A stretch of 64,000 bases of DNA, taken from positions 2,108,001-2,172,000 of the forward strand of contig NZ_CP136946.1 in assembly GCF_050916355.1 (NCBI RefSeq), in the 5' to 3' direction. The notes beneath the pieces are model-generated. The model worked only from the letters and a program-made list of their open reading frames with translations. It did no database searches and was not told where the DNA came from. Shown in pieces: positions 1-7,704 of this stretch. Position 1 is the first letter of the stretch. Every line of letters starts with the position of its first letter. Source of the DNA: Jeongeupia wiesaeckerbachi (GTDB lineage: Bacteria > Pseudomonadota > Gammaproteobacteria > Burkholderiales > Chitinibacteraceae). Position numbers and translations under genes: made by a program.

Positions 1-368
1 CGCACGTTCGCATTGAAGATCGTGTCATAGGTTTCGTTGCTCTGCTCGACGAAGGGCGAGAGTGCGCCCTCGGTGCCGGCATTGTTGAAGGCGATATCGA
101 TACGGCCGTAGGTCGAGATTGTCTTTGCGACCAAATCGATCACATCCTGCTCAATGTTGATGTCGGCGACAGCGGCGCTTGCTTCGTGACCTTCGTCCTT
201 GATCTCGGCGACAAGCGCCTCGATTTCGGACTGGCGGCGCGCGCTGGCGACCACTTTGGCGCCACGACGGGCGAGTTCGATGGCCGTGGCGCGGCCGATG
301 CCGGAGCTCGCGCCGGTGACCAGGGCGACTTTTCCGGCAAGCGTTTGGGGGGGGACGGGAGTGCGCAT
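1..368 (-). CDS. SDR family oxidoreductase, 3' end cut by the window
   Basis: The first 122 codons of a short-chain dehydrogenase/reductase are visible; the rest lies outside the window. Translation from the ATG at 368 gives the classical nucleotide-binding motif TGASSGIG near residues 19-26 and the NNAG motif near residue 92, both hallmarks of NAD(P)-dependent SDRs with a Rossmann fold. The catalytic Tyr-x3-Lys would lie beyond the edge. The gene is divergent from a LysR-type regulator, and such SDR/LysR pairs are often regulator and target. The substrate cannot be told from the sequence. The family call is secure; the role is unknown. Confidence 0.9.
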   Translation of the reverse strand, partial: MRTPVPPQTLAGKVALVTGASSGIGRATAIELARRGAKVVASARRQSEIEALVAEIKDEGHEASAAVADINIEQDVIDLVAKTISTYGRIDIAFNNAGTEGALSPFVEQSNETYDTIFNANV

Positions 369-450
369 TGATTTCTCCAGATTCAACAAGTTGGGCCAAA
401 GGAACAGGAAGGTGCGGCTTTCCGCTTATTCCGTGGAGGCTATTCTGGAG

Positions 451-467
451 ATCGCTATTGATGCGAT
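451..467. promoter_or_regulatory. Inverted repeat between SDR and LysR genes, possible LysR operator
   Basis: ATCGC-N7-GCGAT is a perfect 5+5 inverted repeat in the 141-base divergent intergenic region. LysR-type regulators commonly bind interrupted dyads of this kind between themselves and a divergent target. The assignment as an operator is inference. Confidence 0.4.
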
Positions 468-509
468 AAAGTAGCTAATCTTTCGTACGGTGCTGAATGG
501 TGTTCATCA

Positions 510-1394
510 ATGGAAAGTACTGAACTGGCCGAACTTGCCGCGTTTGCTGCGGTCGCGAAGCACCTGAGCTTCCGGCAGGCAGCCACCGAACGAGGCACCT
601 CGTCCTCGGCGATGAGCCATTCGATACGCAGCCTCGAAACCCGAGTGGGGGTGCGCCTTTTTCATCGCACCACGCGCAGCGTTTCGCTGACCGAAGCCGG
701 AGAAATGCTGTTTGCCCGACTGAGTCCGGCGCTGATGGACATGCGGGCCGCCGTGGACGACCTGAACTCATTCCGCGCTACGCCTTTCGGTACGGTCAGG
801 ATCAATGTGCCCAACTCGATCGCGCCCTTCGTACTCGGCGACGCGATGGAGGCGCTGCTGAAGGGGAATCCCGGACTGAAACTGGAAGTGGTCGCCACCG
901 ACTCGCTGATCGACATCGTCGAGGAAGGCTACGATGCGGGCATTCGTTTTGGTGAGCGTCTTTCGCAGGACATGATCGCGGTTCGGATCAAGTCGAGTTT
1001 CCGCTTTACCGTTGTCGGTTCGCCAAGCTATTTCGCGGGCAAGCAGATGCCGATCGCGCCGTATGAGCTGAAGCATCACACGTGTATCCGCTATGCCTTT
1101 CCGAGTGGCACGATATTCAATTGGGAGTTCTTCAAAAACGGCGAAATTGTTCGGGTCGAGGTAAACGGCCAATTGACGGTCGATAGTCAGGAGTTGATGG
1201 TGGACGCCGCGGCGCGAGGCTTGGGCCTGGCCTATGTCTGGGAGGATAGAGCGGCGCCTTACCTGCGAGACGGCCGGTTGACGGCCTGCCTCGAAGACTG
1301 GTGTGCCGTCGAAGAGGGCCTTTTTCTTTATTTTCCTAGCCGCAGGCACCAGTCTGCCGGGCTGAGGGCCTTGATCGAGGCGATGAAGGCATAG
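510..1394 (+). CDS. LysR family transcriptional regulator
   Basis: The 294-residue protein has the standard LysR layout. A winged helix-turn-helix occupies about residues 1-65, with the typical AFAAVAKHLSFRQAA and SLETRVGVRLFHRTTR stretches, followed by a periplasmic-binding-protein-like effector domain at about 90-290. Length matches the family. The ATG at 510 starts the usual LysR N-terminus, although only a weak ribosome binding site precedes it. It is divergent from an SDR oxidoreductase, which suggests that it controls that gene in response to a small molecule. The effector is unknown. Confidence 0.93.
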   Translation: MESTELAELAAFAAVAKHLSFRQAATERGTSSSAMSHSIRSLETRVGVRLFHRTTRSVSLTEAGEMLFARLSPALMDMRAAVDDLNSFRATPFGTVRINVPNSIAPFVLGDAMEALLKGNPGLKLEVVATDSLIDIVEEGYDAGIRFGERLSQDMIAVRIKSSFRFTVVGSPSYFAGKQMPIAPYELKHHTCIRYAFPSGTIFNWEFFKNGEIVRVEVNGQLTVDSQELMVDAAARGLGLAYVWEDRAAPYLRDGRLTACLEDWCAVEEGLFLYFPSRRHQSAGLRALIEAMKA

Positions 1395-1474
1395 CTAGAA
1401 CACGGGGCCAGGCCAATGGGTAGACGGCCCCGCCGTGGTTCAGCGCATTTCGGTGCAGGAGTGTCATGGCGGCA

Positions 1475-1504
1475 TAAAAAAACCCCGGCCTGGACCGGGG
1501 TTTT
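1475..1504 (-). terminator. Rho-independent terminator of rpsT (bidirectional)
   Basis: CCCCGG and CCGGGG form a GC stem flanked by an A run on the left and a T run on the right, so it can end transcription in both directions. It lies 18 bases downstream of the rpsT stop and also 80 bases after the LysR gene. Confidence 0.9.
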
Positions 1505-1521
1505 GTCTTCCTGCAGACTGC

Positions 1522-1788
1522 TTAAGCAGCCATTGCCTTGACGGCAGCGGACAGACGGCTCTTATGACGAGCGGCCTTGTTCTTGTGGAAGATGTTCTTG
1601 TCGGCAATGCTGTCGATGATCGACACCGATGCCTGATAGGTCGCTTGTGCGGCAGCCTTATCACCTGCGTCGATCGCCTTCAGCACCTTTTTGATCGCGG
1701 TGCGGAACGCCGAACGCTGGCTGGCATTGTGTTGGCGGGCTTGTTCAGCCTGACGCGCACGCTTGCGAGCTTGGGCGCTGTTAGCCAT
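1522..1788 (-). CDS. rpsT: 30S ribosomal protein S20
   Basis: The 88-residue lysine/arginine/alanine-rich protein starts MANSAQARKRARQAEQ and contains the FRTAIKKV segment typical of bacterial S20, which binds 16S rRNA in the body of the small subunit. Length is normal. The ATG at 1788 is preceded by GGAG. A good sigma-70-type promoter lies about 75 bases upstream and a terminator follows, so it is probably a single-gene transcript, divergent from murJ. The rpsT-murJ pairing is common in proteobacteria. Confidence 0.98.
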   Translation of the reverse strand: MANSAQARKRARQAEQARQHNASQRSAFRTAIKKVLKAIDAGDKAAAQATYQASVSIIDSIADKNIFHKNKAARHKSRLSAAVKAMAA

Positions 1789-1860
1789 ATTCTGTCAACT
1801 CCAAATAACGGATGTGGTTGGAAATCGGGCGTGGCCCGAAGCCAGCCTTGAAAACCCGCG

Positions 1861-1889
1861 ATTTTATCGCCTTGTGCCGCAGGATGCAA
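1861..1889 (-). promoter_or_regulatory. Promoter of rpsT
   Basis: On the minus strand TTGCAT (1889-1884), a 17-base spacer and TAAAAT (1866-1861) make a near-consensus sigma-70 promoter about 75 bases upstream of the rpsT start. Confidence 0.7.
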
Positions 1890-1967
1890 GTCCGGATACA
1901 AATGCACGCTGCCCGAGCCGGCTGGACGGCGTATTATCCGCAGCGTTTTCCAAAGTCGCTGGCTGCC

Positions 1968-3503
1968 ATGAATCTTCTCAAATCGCTCGCCGCCGTGAGT
2001 TCGATGACGCTGGTTTCACGCGTTCTCGGTTTTGCTCGCGATGCCATCGTCGCCCGGACTTTCGGTGCGGGGCTGATGACCGACGCGTTCTTCGTCGCCT
2101 TCAAGTTGCCGAACCTGCTGCGGCGGATTTTCGCCGAGGGCGCGTTCTCTCAGGCCTTCGTGCCGATCCTGGCCGAGTACAAGAGCCAGCAGGGCGAGGA
2201 CGCCGCGCGCACCTTCGTGGCCTATATCGCCGGGCTGCTGACGCTGGTGCTGGCGGTGGTCACGATCATCGGCATGCTCGCCGCACCTTGGGTGATCTGG
2301 GCGTCGGCGCCCGGTTTTGTCGATACGCCGGAGAAGTTTGCGCTGACCAGCTCGCTGCTGCGCATCACCTTCCCTTATATATTGTTGATCTCGCTCGCCT
2401 CGCTGGTTGGCGCGGTGCTGAATACCTGGAACCGTTTTTCGGTGCCGGCGTTCGCGCCGACGTTTCTGAACATCAGCATGATCGCGTTCGCGCTGTGGGT
2501 GTCGCCGCACATGAATCCGCCGGTGCTGGCGCTGGGCTGGGCGGTGCTCGCCGGCGGCGTGCTGCAACTGGGGTATCAGCTGCCGCACCTGAAGAAAATC
2601 GGCATGCTGGTGCTGCCGCGTCTGAATATGAAGGATGCCGGCGTCTGGCGCGTGCTCAAGCAGATGGGGCCGGCGGTGCTCGGTGTGTCGGTCACCCAGG
2701 TATCGCTGATCATCAATACGATCTTCGCGTCCTTCCTGGTCTCGGGCTCGGTGTCGTGGATGTATTACGCCGACCGGCTGATGGAGTTCCCGTCCGGCGT
2801 GCTCGGCGTCGCGCTCGGGACCATCTTGTTGCCGTCGCTGTCGAAAACCCATGCCAGCAAGGACGCCGCCGGTTACTCGGTGCTGCTCGACTGGGGGCTG
2901 CGCCTGTGTCTGCTGCTGGCGCTGCCGTCGGCCGTCGGGCTGGCGATCACCGCCGAGCCGCTGACGGCGTCGCTGTTCCAGTACGGCAAGTTCAGCGCCC
3001 ATGATTCGCTGATGACCCAGTACGCGCTGATTGCCTACTCGGTCGGCCTCGTCGGTCTGCTGTTGGTCAAGGTCTTGGCGCCAGGTTTCTACGCTCGGCA
3101 GAATATCCGTACGCCGGTGAAGATTGCCCTGCTGACGCTGGCGGTGACACAGCTGATGAACCTGGCCTTTGTCTGGCATCTACAGCACGCCGGCCTGGCG
3201 CTGGCCATCGGCCTTGGCGCCTGCTTCAATGCGGGCCTGCTGTTCTGGAAGCTGCGCAGTCAGAACATCTACCAGCCGCAGCCGGGCTGGTGGATGTTCT
3301 GCATCAAGCTGCTCGTCGCCGTGGTGGCGATGGCGGCGGTGCTGTTTGGCGTCATGGCTCTGATGCCGCCGTGGGATACCGGGCATATGGCTTCGCGCCT
3401 GTTGCGGCTGACGCTGCTGGTGGCCTCGGGCATCGGCGCCTACTTCGGCGTGCTGGCCTTGCTGGGATTCCGGCCCAGGGATTTTGCGCGACGCACGGCT
3501 TGA
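1968..3503 (+). CDS. murJ: Lipid II flippase MurJ
   Basis: The 511-residue polytopic membrane protein starts MNLLKSLAAVSSMTLVSRVL and has about 14 hydrophobic segments. RVLGFARDAIVARTFGAG and the FAEGAFSQAFVP stretch are signatures of the MurJ/MviN branch of the MOP exporter superfamily, which moves the peptidoglycan precursor lipid II across the inner membrane. The open frame extends upstream to 1812, but the ATG at 1968 gives the conserved N-terminus and the usual family length. It is divergent from rpsT and followed by a strong terminator. Confidence 0.97.
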   Translation: MNLLKSLAAVSSMTLVSRVLGFARDAIVARTFGAGLMTDAFFVAFKLPNLLRRIFAEGAFSQAFVPILAEYKSQQGEDAARTFVAYIAGLLTLVLAVVTIIGMLAAPWVIWASAPGFVDTPEKFALTSSLLRITFPYILLISLASLVGAVLNTWNRFSVPAFAPTFLNISMIAFALWVSPHMNPPVLALGWAVLAGGVLQLGYQLPHLKKIGMLVLPRLNMKDAGVWRVLKQMGPAVLGVSVTQVSLIINTIFASFLVSGSVSWMYYADRLMEFPSGVLGVALGTILLPSLSKTHASKDAAGYSVLLDWGLRLCLLLALPSAVGLAITAEPLTASLFQYGKFSAHDSLMTQYALIAYSVGLVGLLLVKVLAPGFYARQNIRTPVKIALLTLAVTQLMNLAFVWHLQHAGLALAIGLGACFNAGLLFWKLRSQNIYQPQPGWWMFCIKLLVAVVAMAAVLFGVMALMPPWDTGHMASRLLRLTLLVASGIGAYFGVLALLGFRPRDFARRTA

Positions 3504-3523
3504 GTGGCTTGCGTCAAGATCGA

Positions 3524-3565
3524 CCAATAAAAAACACGCCGGCATGCTGGCGTGTTTTTTATTGG
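3524..3565 (+). terminator. Strong bidirectional terminator after murJ
   Basis: A perfect 17-bp stem (CCAATAAAAAACACGCC with its complement) closes an 8-base loop. The stem arms carry the A and T runs, so it can act on both strands: after murJ on plus, and for transcripts arriving from the hisC side on minus. Confidence 0.92.
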
Positions 3566-3584
3566 TGGTGATTGAGTCGGGAGA

Positions 3585-3720
3585 CTATCCCGGTGGGTGA
3601 GCGAGCCAAGGCAGTTTGGCTCCGCCCGAAGCGCAGGAGCCGGAGTGGACATGGAGTCCACGAGGATTCCGAGCATCGGACGGAGGCAAAATGCACAGGC
3701 GTAACCACCTAACGGGGGGG
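3585..3720. repeat. Intergenic element with three successive hairpins
   Basis: Between the murJ terminator and the stop of the next gene lie three adjacent perfect inverted repeats: GAGCCAA/TTGGCTC (3603-3622), GTGGAC/GTCCAC (3645-3661) and CCGA/TCGG (3669-3679). A G-run follows at 3714-3722. No gene fits here. The compact hairpin series resembles dispersed intergenic repeat units, but only one copy is in the window, so the repeat status is inference. Confidence 0.4.
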
Positions 3721-3724
3721 GGCT

Positions 3725-4264
3725 CTAGCGGCGGCTGCCGAGGATCAGCATGATCGCAGCACCGACGGCGAGCAATGCGCCGGCGAGCAGCCAATGCATC
3801 GGCGAGGGGCGCACGCCGCCGCGGATGTCGAGCATCAGCTCGTGAACCGGCAGCGACTGTTCGCCGGTGGCCGTGACGCTGATCTCCAGCGTGCCGCCGC
3901 GCGTCAGCGTGATCGGTGCCAGCCCCAGCCGGTTCGGCGTGCGGTCCGGCGCCGTATCGGACGCCGTTTTGGCATCGACGAAGACCAGTACTTCCTTGCT
4001 CAGCAGCTGACCGTTCTGGCGCACCTCGATGGCGAAATCGGCGCGGTTTTCCGGGCCGAAGCGCCGGCCGCCGATATTGCCCTTGAGGACGATGCCGATC
4101 GGCCCCTGGTCGAGGCTGACCGTCTGGGTGATCGATTGCACCGCCGCTGACTGCTGCAGCGGATGACTGGCGAGCAGCTGGCCCGAGAAAAAGCGTGCAT
4201 AGATATACCAGCCCGGGCCGGCAACGACGCCGGCCACCAGCAGCAGCCACAAGCCCGTTTTCAT
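3725..4264 (-). CDS. Hypothetical membrane-anchored protein
   Basis: This 179-residue protein is not recognised. It has an N-terminal hydrophobic segment (about residues 4-24), a polar central domain of about 125 residues that looks beta-rich, and a C-terminal hydrophobic segment (about 156-175) ending in basic residues (LILGSRR). This suggests an extracytoplasmic domain held at both ends in the inner membrane. The start lies 3 bases after the hisC stop, so the two are co-transcribed, but hisC gives no clear clue to function. Confidence 0.75.
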   Translation of the reverse strand: MKTGLWLLLVAGVVAGPGWYIYARFFSGQLLASHPLQQSAAVQSITQTVSLDQGPIGIVLKGNIGGRRFGPENRADFAIEVRQNGQLLSKEVLVFVDAKTASDTAPDRTPNRLGLAPITLTRGGTLEISVTATGEQSLPVHELMLDIRGGVRPSPMHWLLAGALLAVGAAIMLILGSRR

Positions 4265-4267
4265 CGC

Positions 4268-5326
4268 TTAGCGCAGCAGCGTGTGCAATGCGGCGATCAA
4301 CGCATCGCATTCGGCGTCGGTGCCGATCGAGATGCGCAGATGCTGATCGATGCGCGGCGCCTTGAAGTGGCGGACGATCACGCCGTGCTCGCGCAGCCCG
4401 GCCGCCAGCTGACCGGCGTCGTGTTGCGGGTGGCGGGCGAACACGAAGTTCGCCGCGCTCGGCAGTACGTCGAAGCCCAGTTCGCGCATCGCTGCGCTCA
4501 GCTTTTCGCGGCTGGCGATGACCTTGTCGCAGCTCGCGCGGAAGTAGGCTTCGTCGGCGAACGAGGCGCTGGCGCCGGCGATGGCGAGGCGGTCGAGCGG
4601 GTAGGAATTGAAGCTGTTCTTGACGCGCTCAAGCGCCTCGATCAGTTGCGGGTGGCCGAGCGCGAAGCCGACGCGCAGGCCGGCGAGCGAGCGGCTTTTC
4701 GACAGTGTCTGCACCACCAGCAGGTTCGGATAGCGCTCGATCAGCGTACATGCGCTGTCGCCGCCGAAATCGATATAGGCCTCGTCGACGACGACGACCG
4801 CGTCCGGTTGGCGCTGCAGTAGCCGCTCGATATCGGCCAGCGGCAACAGCCGGCCGGTCGGTGCGTTCGGGTTCGGGAAAATGATCGCACCGGCATCGCC
4901 TTCGTAGTCTGCGACATCGATCTCGAACGCGTCATTCAGCGGCACCGTGCGGTAGTCGATCTGGTACAGCCCGCAATACACCGGATAGAAGCTGTAGCTG
5001 ATGTCCGGGAACAGCAGCGGCTTGTCGTGCTTGAGCAGCGCACAGAAAGCGTGGGCCAGCACTTCGTCCGAGCCGTTGCCGACGAAGACGTGTTCGCGCT
5101 TGAGGCCGTGGTAGGTGGCGATCGCATCCTTGAGCTGGTCGGCGTTCGGGTCCGGATACAGGCGCAGCGCGTCGTTGTTGGCGTCGTGCAGCGCGGCGAG
5201 CACCTTCGGCGACGGGCCGTACGGGTTCTCGTTGGTATTGAGCTTGACGAGGTTTTGCAGCTTCGGCTGCTCACCCGGAACGTAAGGGGTCAGCGTGTGG
5301 ACGATCGGGCTCCAGAATCGGCTCAT
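4268..5326 (-). CDS. hisC: Histidinol-phosphate aminotransferase
   Basis: HisC is a PLP-dependent class I/II aminotransferase that converts imidazole acetol phosphate and glutamate to histidinol phosphate in histidine synthesis. The 352-residue protein has the family length. NTNENPYGPSP near residues 31-40, NPNAPTG at 152-158, DEAY at 181-184 and the PLP lysine K210 in TLSKSRSLAGLRVGF are all present. No other his gene is in the window; here it sits downstream of an RsmI-like methyltransferase and ahead of a small membrane protein. Aromatic aminotransferase activity is possible in this family, but HisC is the best call. Confidence 0.93.
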   Translation of the reverse strand: MSRFWSPIVHTLTPYVPGEQPKLQNLVKLNTNENPYGPSPKVLAALHDANNDALRLYPDPNADQLKDAIATYHGLKREHVFVGNGSDEVLAHAFCALLKHDKPLLFPDISYSFYPVYCGLYQIDYRTVPLNDAFEIDVADYEGDAGAIIFPNPNAPTGRLLPLADIERLLQRQPDAVVVVDEAYIDFGGDSACTLIERYPNLLVVQTLSKSRSLAGLRVGFALGHPQLIEALERVKNSFNSYPLDRLAIAGASASFADEAYFRASCDKVIASREKLSAAMRELGFDVLPSAANFVFARHPQHDAGQLAAGLREHGVIVRHFKAPRIDQHLRISIGTDAECDALIAALHTLLR

Positions 5327-5439
5327 GGCGGTCTCGTGTGGCGGGGGAATCGGTGGGTCGGATCGAGCCTACCGCAGTCCGCTGGCGTACCCAAGCGCCA
5401 GCGTGCTACGGCGTGTTCAGGCGCTGTTCTGCGGTGATC

Positions 5440-5467
5440 TCACGGCAGCGTGTGCAAGCTGCCGTGA
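5440..5467. other. Intergenic hairpin upstream of hisC
   Basis: TCACGGCAG and CTGCCGTGA form a perfect 9-bp stem with a 10-base loop in the 161-base gap between hisC and the methyltransferase gene. There is no T run on either side, so it is not a typical intrinsic terminator. It could be an operator or a weak attenuator. Confidence 0.4.
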
Positions 5468-5487
5468 CACATCAGAAGTGCAGGGCC

Positions 5488-6201
5488 TTAGTCTGCGCTG
5501 AGGACGAAGACGGTCGGCCGCTTGTGCAGCTCGGGCTTCCCCGCGCGGCGCCAGTCGGCGACGGTCTGGCTTTTGACCCACTCTTCGCTGCCGGTCAGCT
5601 CGCGGGCGACGGTGAGGTGCGTTGTAGGGCTGCAATGCTGCAGCAGCGCCGCGAACAGCGCGTCGTTGCGGTACGGCGTTTCGATGAACAGCTCGGCCTG
5701 TTTCTCCTTGCGCGAGCTGGCCTCGAAGGCCCGAATCGCCGCGAGCCGCTCGCCATCATTGGCTGGCAGGTAGCCGTTGAAACGGAACTTCTGGCCGTTG
5801 GCGCCCGACGCCATCAGCGCCAGCAGGATCGACGACGGGCCGACCAGTGGTGCGACGCGAATGCCGCGTGCGTGCGCCAGCCGCACCAGTCGTGCGCCGG
5901 GGTCGGCGACGCCGGGGCAACCGGCTTCGGACATCAGCCCGACATCGTGGCCGGCCAGCAGCGGTGCGAGCAGGTCGGCGAGTTCGCCGTCCTTGGTGTG
6001 TTCGTTCAGCTCGCGCAAATCGAGGCTGCGCAGCTCGTGCGGCGTGCCGAACAGCTTGAGATGGGCGCGGGCGGTCTTCGGCGCTTCGACGACGAAGTGC
6101 GTCAGCGTACGGGCGATGCCCAGCGCCTCGGCCGGCAACACGCTGGCGAGCGTGTCGTCGGCCAGTGGTACCGGAATCAGGTAGAGGATGCCCTTGCTCA
6201 T
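5488..6201 (-). CDS. RsmI-like SAM-dependent methyltransferase
   Basis: The 237-residue protein belongs to the tetrapyrrole-methylase fold group that includes the 16S rRNA methyltransferase RsmI. LYLIPVPLADD at the start and the loop VGLMSEAGCPGVADPG near residues 86-101 are the diagnostic SAM-binding features, followed by LVGPSSILLALMASG. It is shorter than RsmI (about 280 residues) and belongs to the RsmI-like paralogue type often seen next to maf in betaproteobacteria. The substrate is not proven. Its start overlaps the maf gene by 4 bases, so the two are translationally linked. Confidence 0.82.
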   Translation of the reverse strand: MSKGILYLIPVPLADDTLASVLPAEALGIARTLTHFVVEAPKTARAHLKLFGTPHELRSLDLRELNEHTKDGELADLLAPLLAGHDVGLMSEAGCPGVADPGARLVRLAHARGIRVAPLVGPSSILLALMASGANGQKFRFNGYLPANDGERLAAIRAFEASSRKEKQAELFIETPYRNDALFAALLQHCSPTTHLTVARELTGSEEWVKSQTVADWRRAGKPELHKRPTVFVLSAD

Positions 6202-6797
6202 AGGATGGCGACGCCTTCTTCAGCCAGCATGTCGATCAGCGCGATCAGCGGCAGGCCGATGATGGCCGCCGGATCGGTCGACTCGATCGCTGCGATCAGC
6301 GCAATGCCGAGACCTTCGGTTTTGGCACTGCCGGCGCAATCGTAGGGCTGCTCTTTCAATAGATAGCGTTCGATCGTTGCGTCGTCGGCATCGCGCATGG
6401 TCACGCGGGTGACGTCGGTGTGTGTCTGGGTGCGGCCGCTGGCGGCGTTGTGCAGTGCCACCGCGGTGTGGAACTCGATGGTCCGGCCGCGCATGGCTTT
6501 CAGTTGCGCGACGGCGCGTTCGTGGGTGCCGGGCTTGCCGAGCTGGACGCCGTCGAGCAGTGCGACCTGATCCGAGCCGATCAGCAAGGCATCAGGGAAA
6601 CGCGACGCCAGCGCGACGGCCTTGGCGATGGCCAGGCGCAGGCTGGTTTGCGCCGCGGTTTCATCGGCCAGCGGCGTCTCGTCGACGTCGGGGCTGGCGG
6701 TGTCGAACGGCAGATGCAGGCGTTCGAGCAGTTCGCGCCGATAGCGCGAGGTGGAGGCCAGCACGAGGGCTGGCGAGCGAAGCTTTTGTTTTTGCAT
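6198..6797 (-). CDS. Maf family nucleotide pyrophosphatase (YceF type)
   Basis: Maf proteins hydrolyse modified nucleoside triphosphates. The 199-residue protein has LASTSRYRRELLERL, PDVDET, GSDQV and the C-terminal GLPLIAL segment. The combination with KTEGLGIALI matches the YceF subgroup, for which 7-methyl-GTP hydrolysis is established, rather than the dTTP/UTP-specific YhdE subgroup. It is first in a minus-strand set that runs on through the RsmI-like methyltransferase. It is divergent from the yceD-rpmF-fab operon, a very common arrangement. Confidence 0.92.
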   Translation of the reverse strand: MQKQKLRSPALVLASTSRYRRELLERLHLPFDTASPDVDETPLADETAAQTSLRLAIAKAVALASRFPDALLIGSDQVALLDGVQLGKPGTHERAVAQLKAMRGRTIEFHTAVALHNAASGRTQTHTDVTRVTMRDADDATIERYLLKEQPYDCAGSAKTEGLGIALIAAIESTDPAAIIGLPLIALIDMLAEEGVAIL

Positions 6798-6827
6798 TGG
6801 AAATCCGTCGCGCCGGGCGGAAAGGTT

Positions 6828-6855
6828 TTGACATCGGTAGGCGGGAAATTATATC
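6828..6855 (+). promoter_or_regulatory. Promoter of the yceD-rpmF-plsX-fab operon
   Basis: A consensus -35 TTGACA (6828-6833) is followed after 16 bases by TATATC (6850-6855); TATCAT at 6852 with an 18-base spacer is the alternative. It lies just upstream of yceD. Confidence 0.75.
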
Positions 6856-6881
6856 ATGCGCGGTTTCTGGTTCGTTGGCTC

Positions 6882-7382
6882 ATGGGTATGACGGTCATTC
6901 ACAGCGCCGAATTTGCCCGCGAGGGTGGCGTGCTCGACGGGGTGATCCCGGTTGCGGCGATGTTGCGGCTGAGTGATCAGCTGGCAAGTAATGGCGGTGA
7001 AATCCGCTGGTCGCTGGCTGGATCGGTCGACCGCTTCGAACGCCCGCGTCTACGCCTGAAGGTATCGGGCGAGTTGCAGCTCGTATGCCAGCGTTGCCTT
7101 GCGCCGATGGCGTGGTCACTCGATGTGGGTACCGTACTGACGCAGTTTCCGACCGAGGAGCAGGCCGACGAGGCCGCGGAACTCGACGAAACGCTCGAAA
7201 CGGTGCTGATCGATCCCGCGCTTGATGTACCGGCGCTGATCGAAGAAGAAGTGCTGCTGGCTCTGCCGTACGCGCCGCTGCATGTGCAATGCGCAGCGCC
7301 CGGCGATGAACCGCTGCAACGTAGTACCAAGCCGAATCCGTTTGCTGTCCTGGCTCAAATGAAAACCAGGAAAGCGGAGTAA
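6882..7382 (+). CDS. yceD: YceD family protein (DUF177), large-subunit rRNA accumulation protein
   Basis: A small acidic protein of the DUF177/YceD family, encoded directly upstream of rpmF as in most proteobacteria. The paired cysteine motif CQRCLAPM near residues 67-74 and the C-terminal NPFAVLAQMK segment are diagnostic. In this family YceD influences 23S rRNA accumulation. The ATG at 6882 gives 166 residues; an in-frame ATG at 6888 is equally possible and neither has a strong ribosome binding site. A longer open frame upstream overlaps the divergent maf gene and is rejected as coding. Confidence 0.9.
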   Translation: MGMTVIHSAEFAREGGVLDGVIPVAAMLRLSDQLASNGGEIRWSLAGSVDRFERPRLRLKVSGELQLVCQRCLAPMAWSLDVGTVLTQFPTEEQADEAAELDETLETVLIDPALDVPALIEEEVLLALPYAPLHVQCAAPGDEPLQRSTKPNPFAVLAQMKTRKAE

Positions 7383-7422
7383 CTGAAACAGTAGTTTTTT
7401 CTGGTTTTCAAGGAGTTTTATC

Positions 7423-7602
7423 ATGGCCGTTCAACAGAATAAGAAGTCCCCGTCCAAGCGCGGCATGCATCGTGCGCACGATTTCCTGACCGCTCCGGCG
7501 CTGTCGGTCGACGCGCAAACCGGTGAAGTGCACCGCCCGCACCACATCTCGCCGAACGGTTTCTACAAAGGCCGTCGCGTGATCAAGGCCAAGGGCGAAT
7601 AA
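7423..7602 (+). CDS. rpmF: 50S ribosomal protein L32
   Basis: A 59-residue basic protein starting MAVQQNKKSPSKRGMHRAHD, with the HHISPNGFYKGRRV C-terminal part typical of L32. The strong ribosome binding site AAGGAG (7410-7415) fixes the start. It lacks the zinc-binding cysteines found in some L32 forms, as is usual in proteobacteria. It sits between yceD and plsX in the classical ribosome/fatty-acid operon. Confidence 0.98.
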   Translation: MAVQQNKKSPSKRGMHRAHDFLTAPALSVDAQTGEVHRPHHISPNGFYKGRRVIKAKGE

Positions 7603-7704
7603 GTCCTGCGCAAAAACGCATTTATAACCAATCGGTTATGATAACGGCGCAAGCGAGCCATCTCGCTTGCGCCGTTCGCCATTCTGGATTCTGCCTTGTC
7701 TGCT

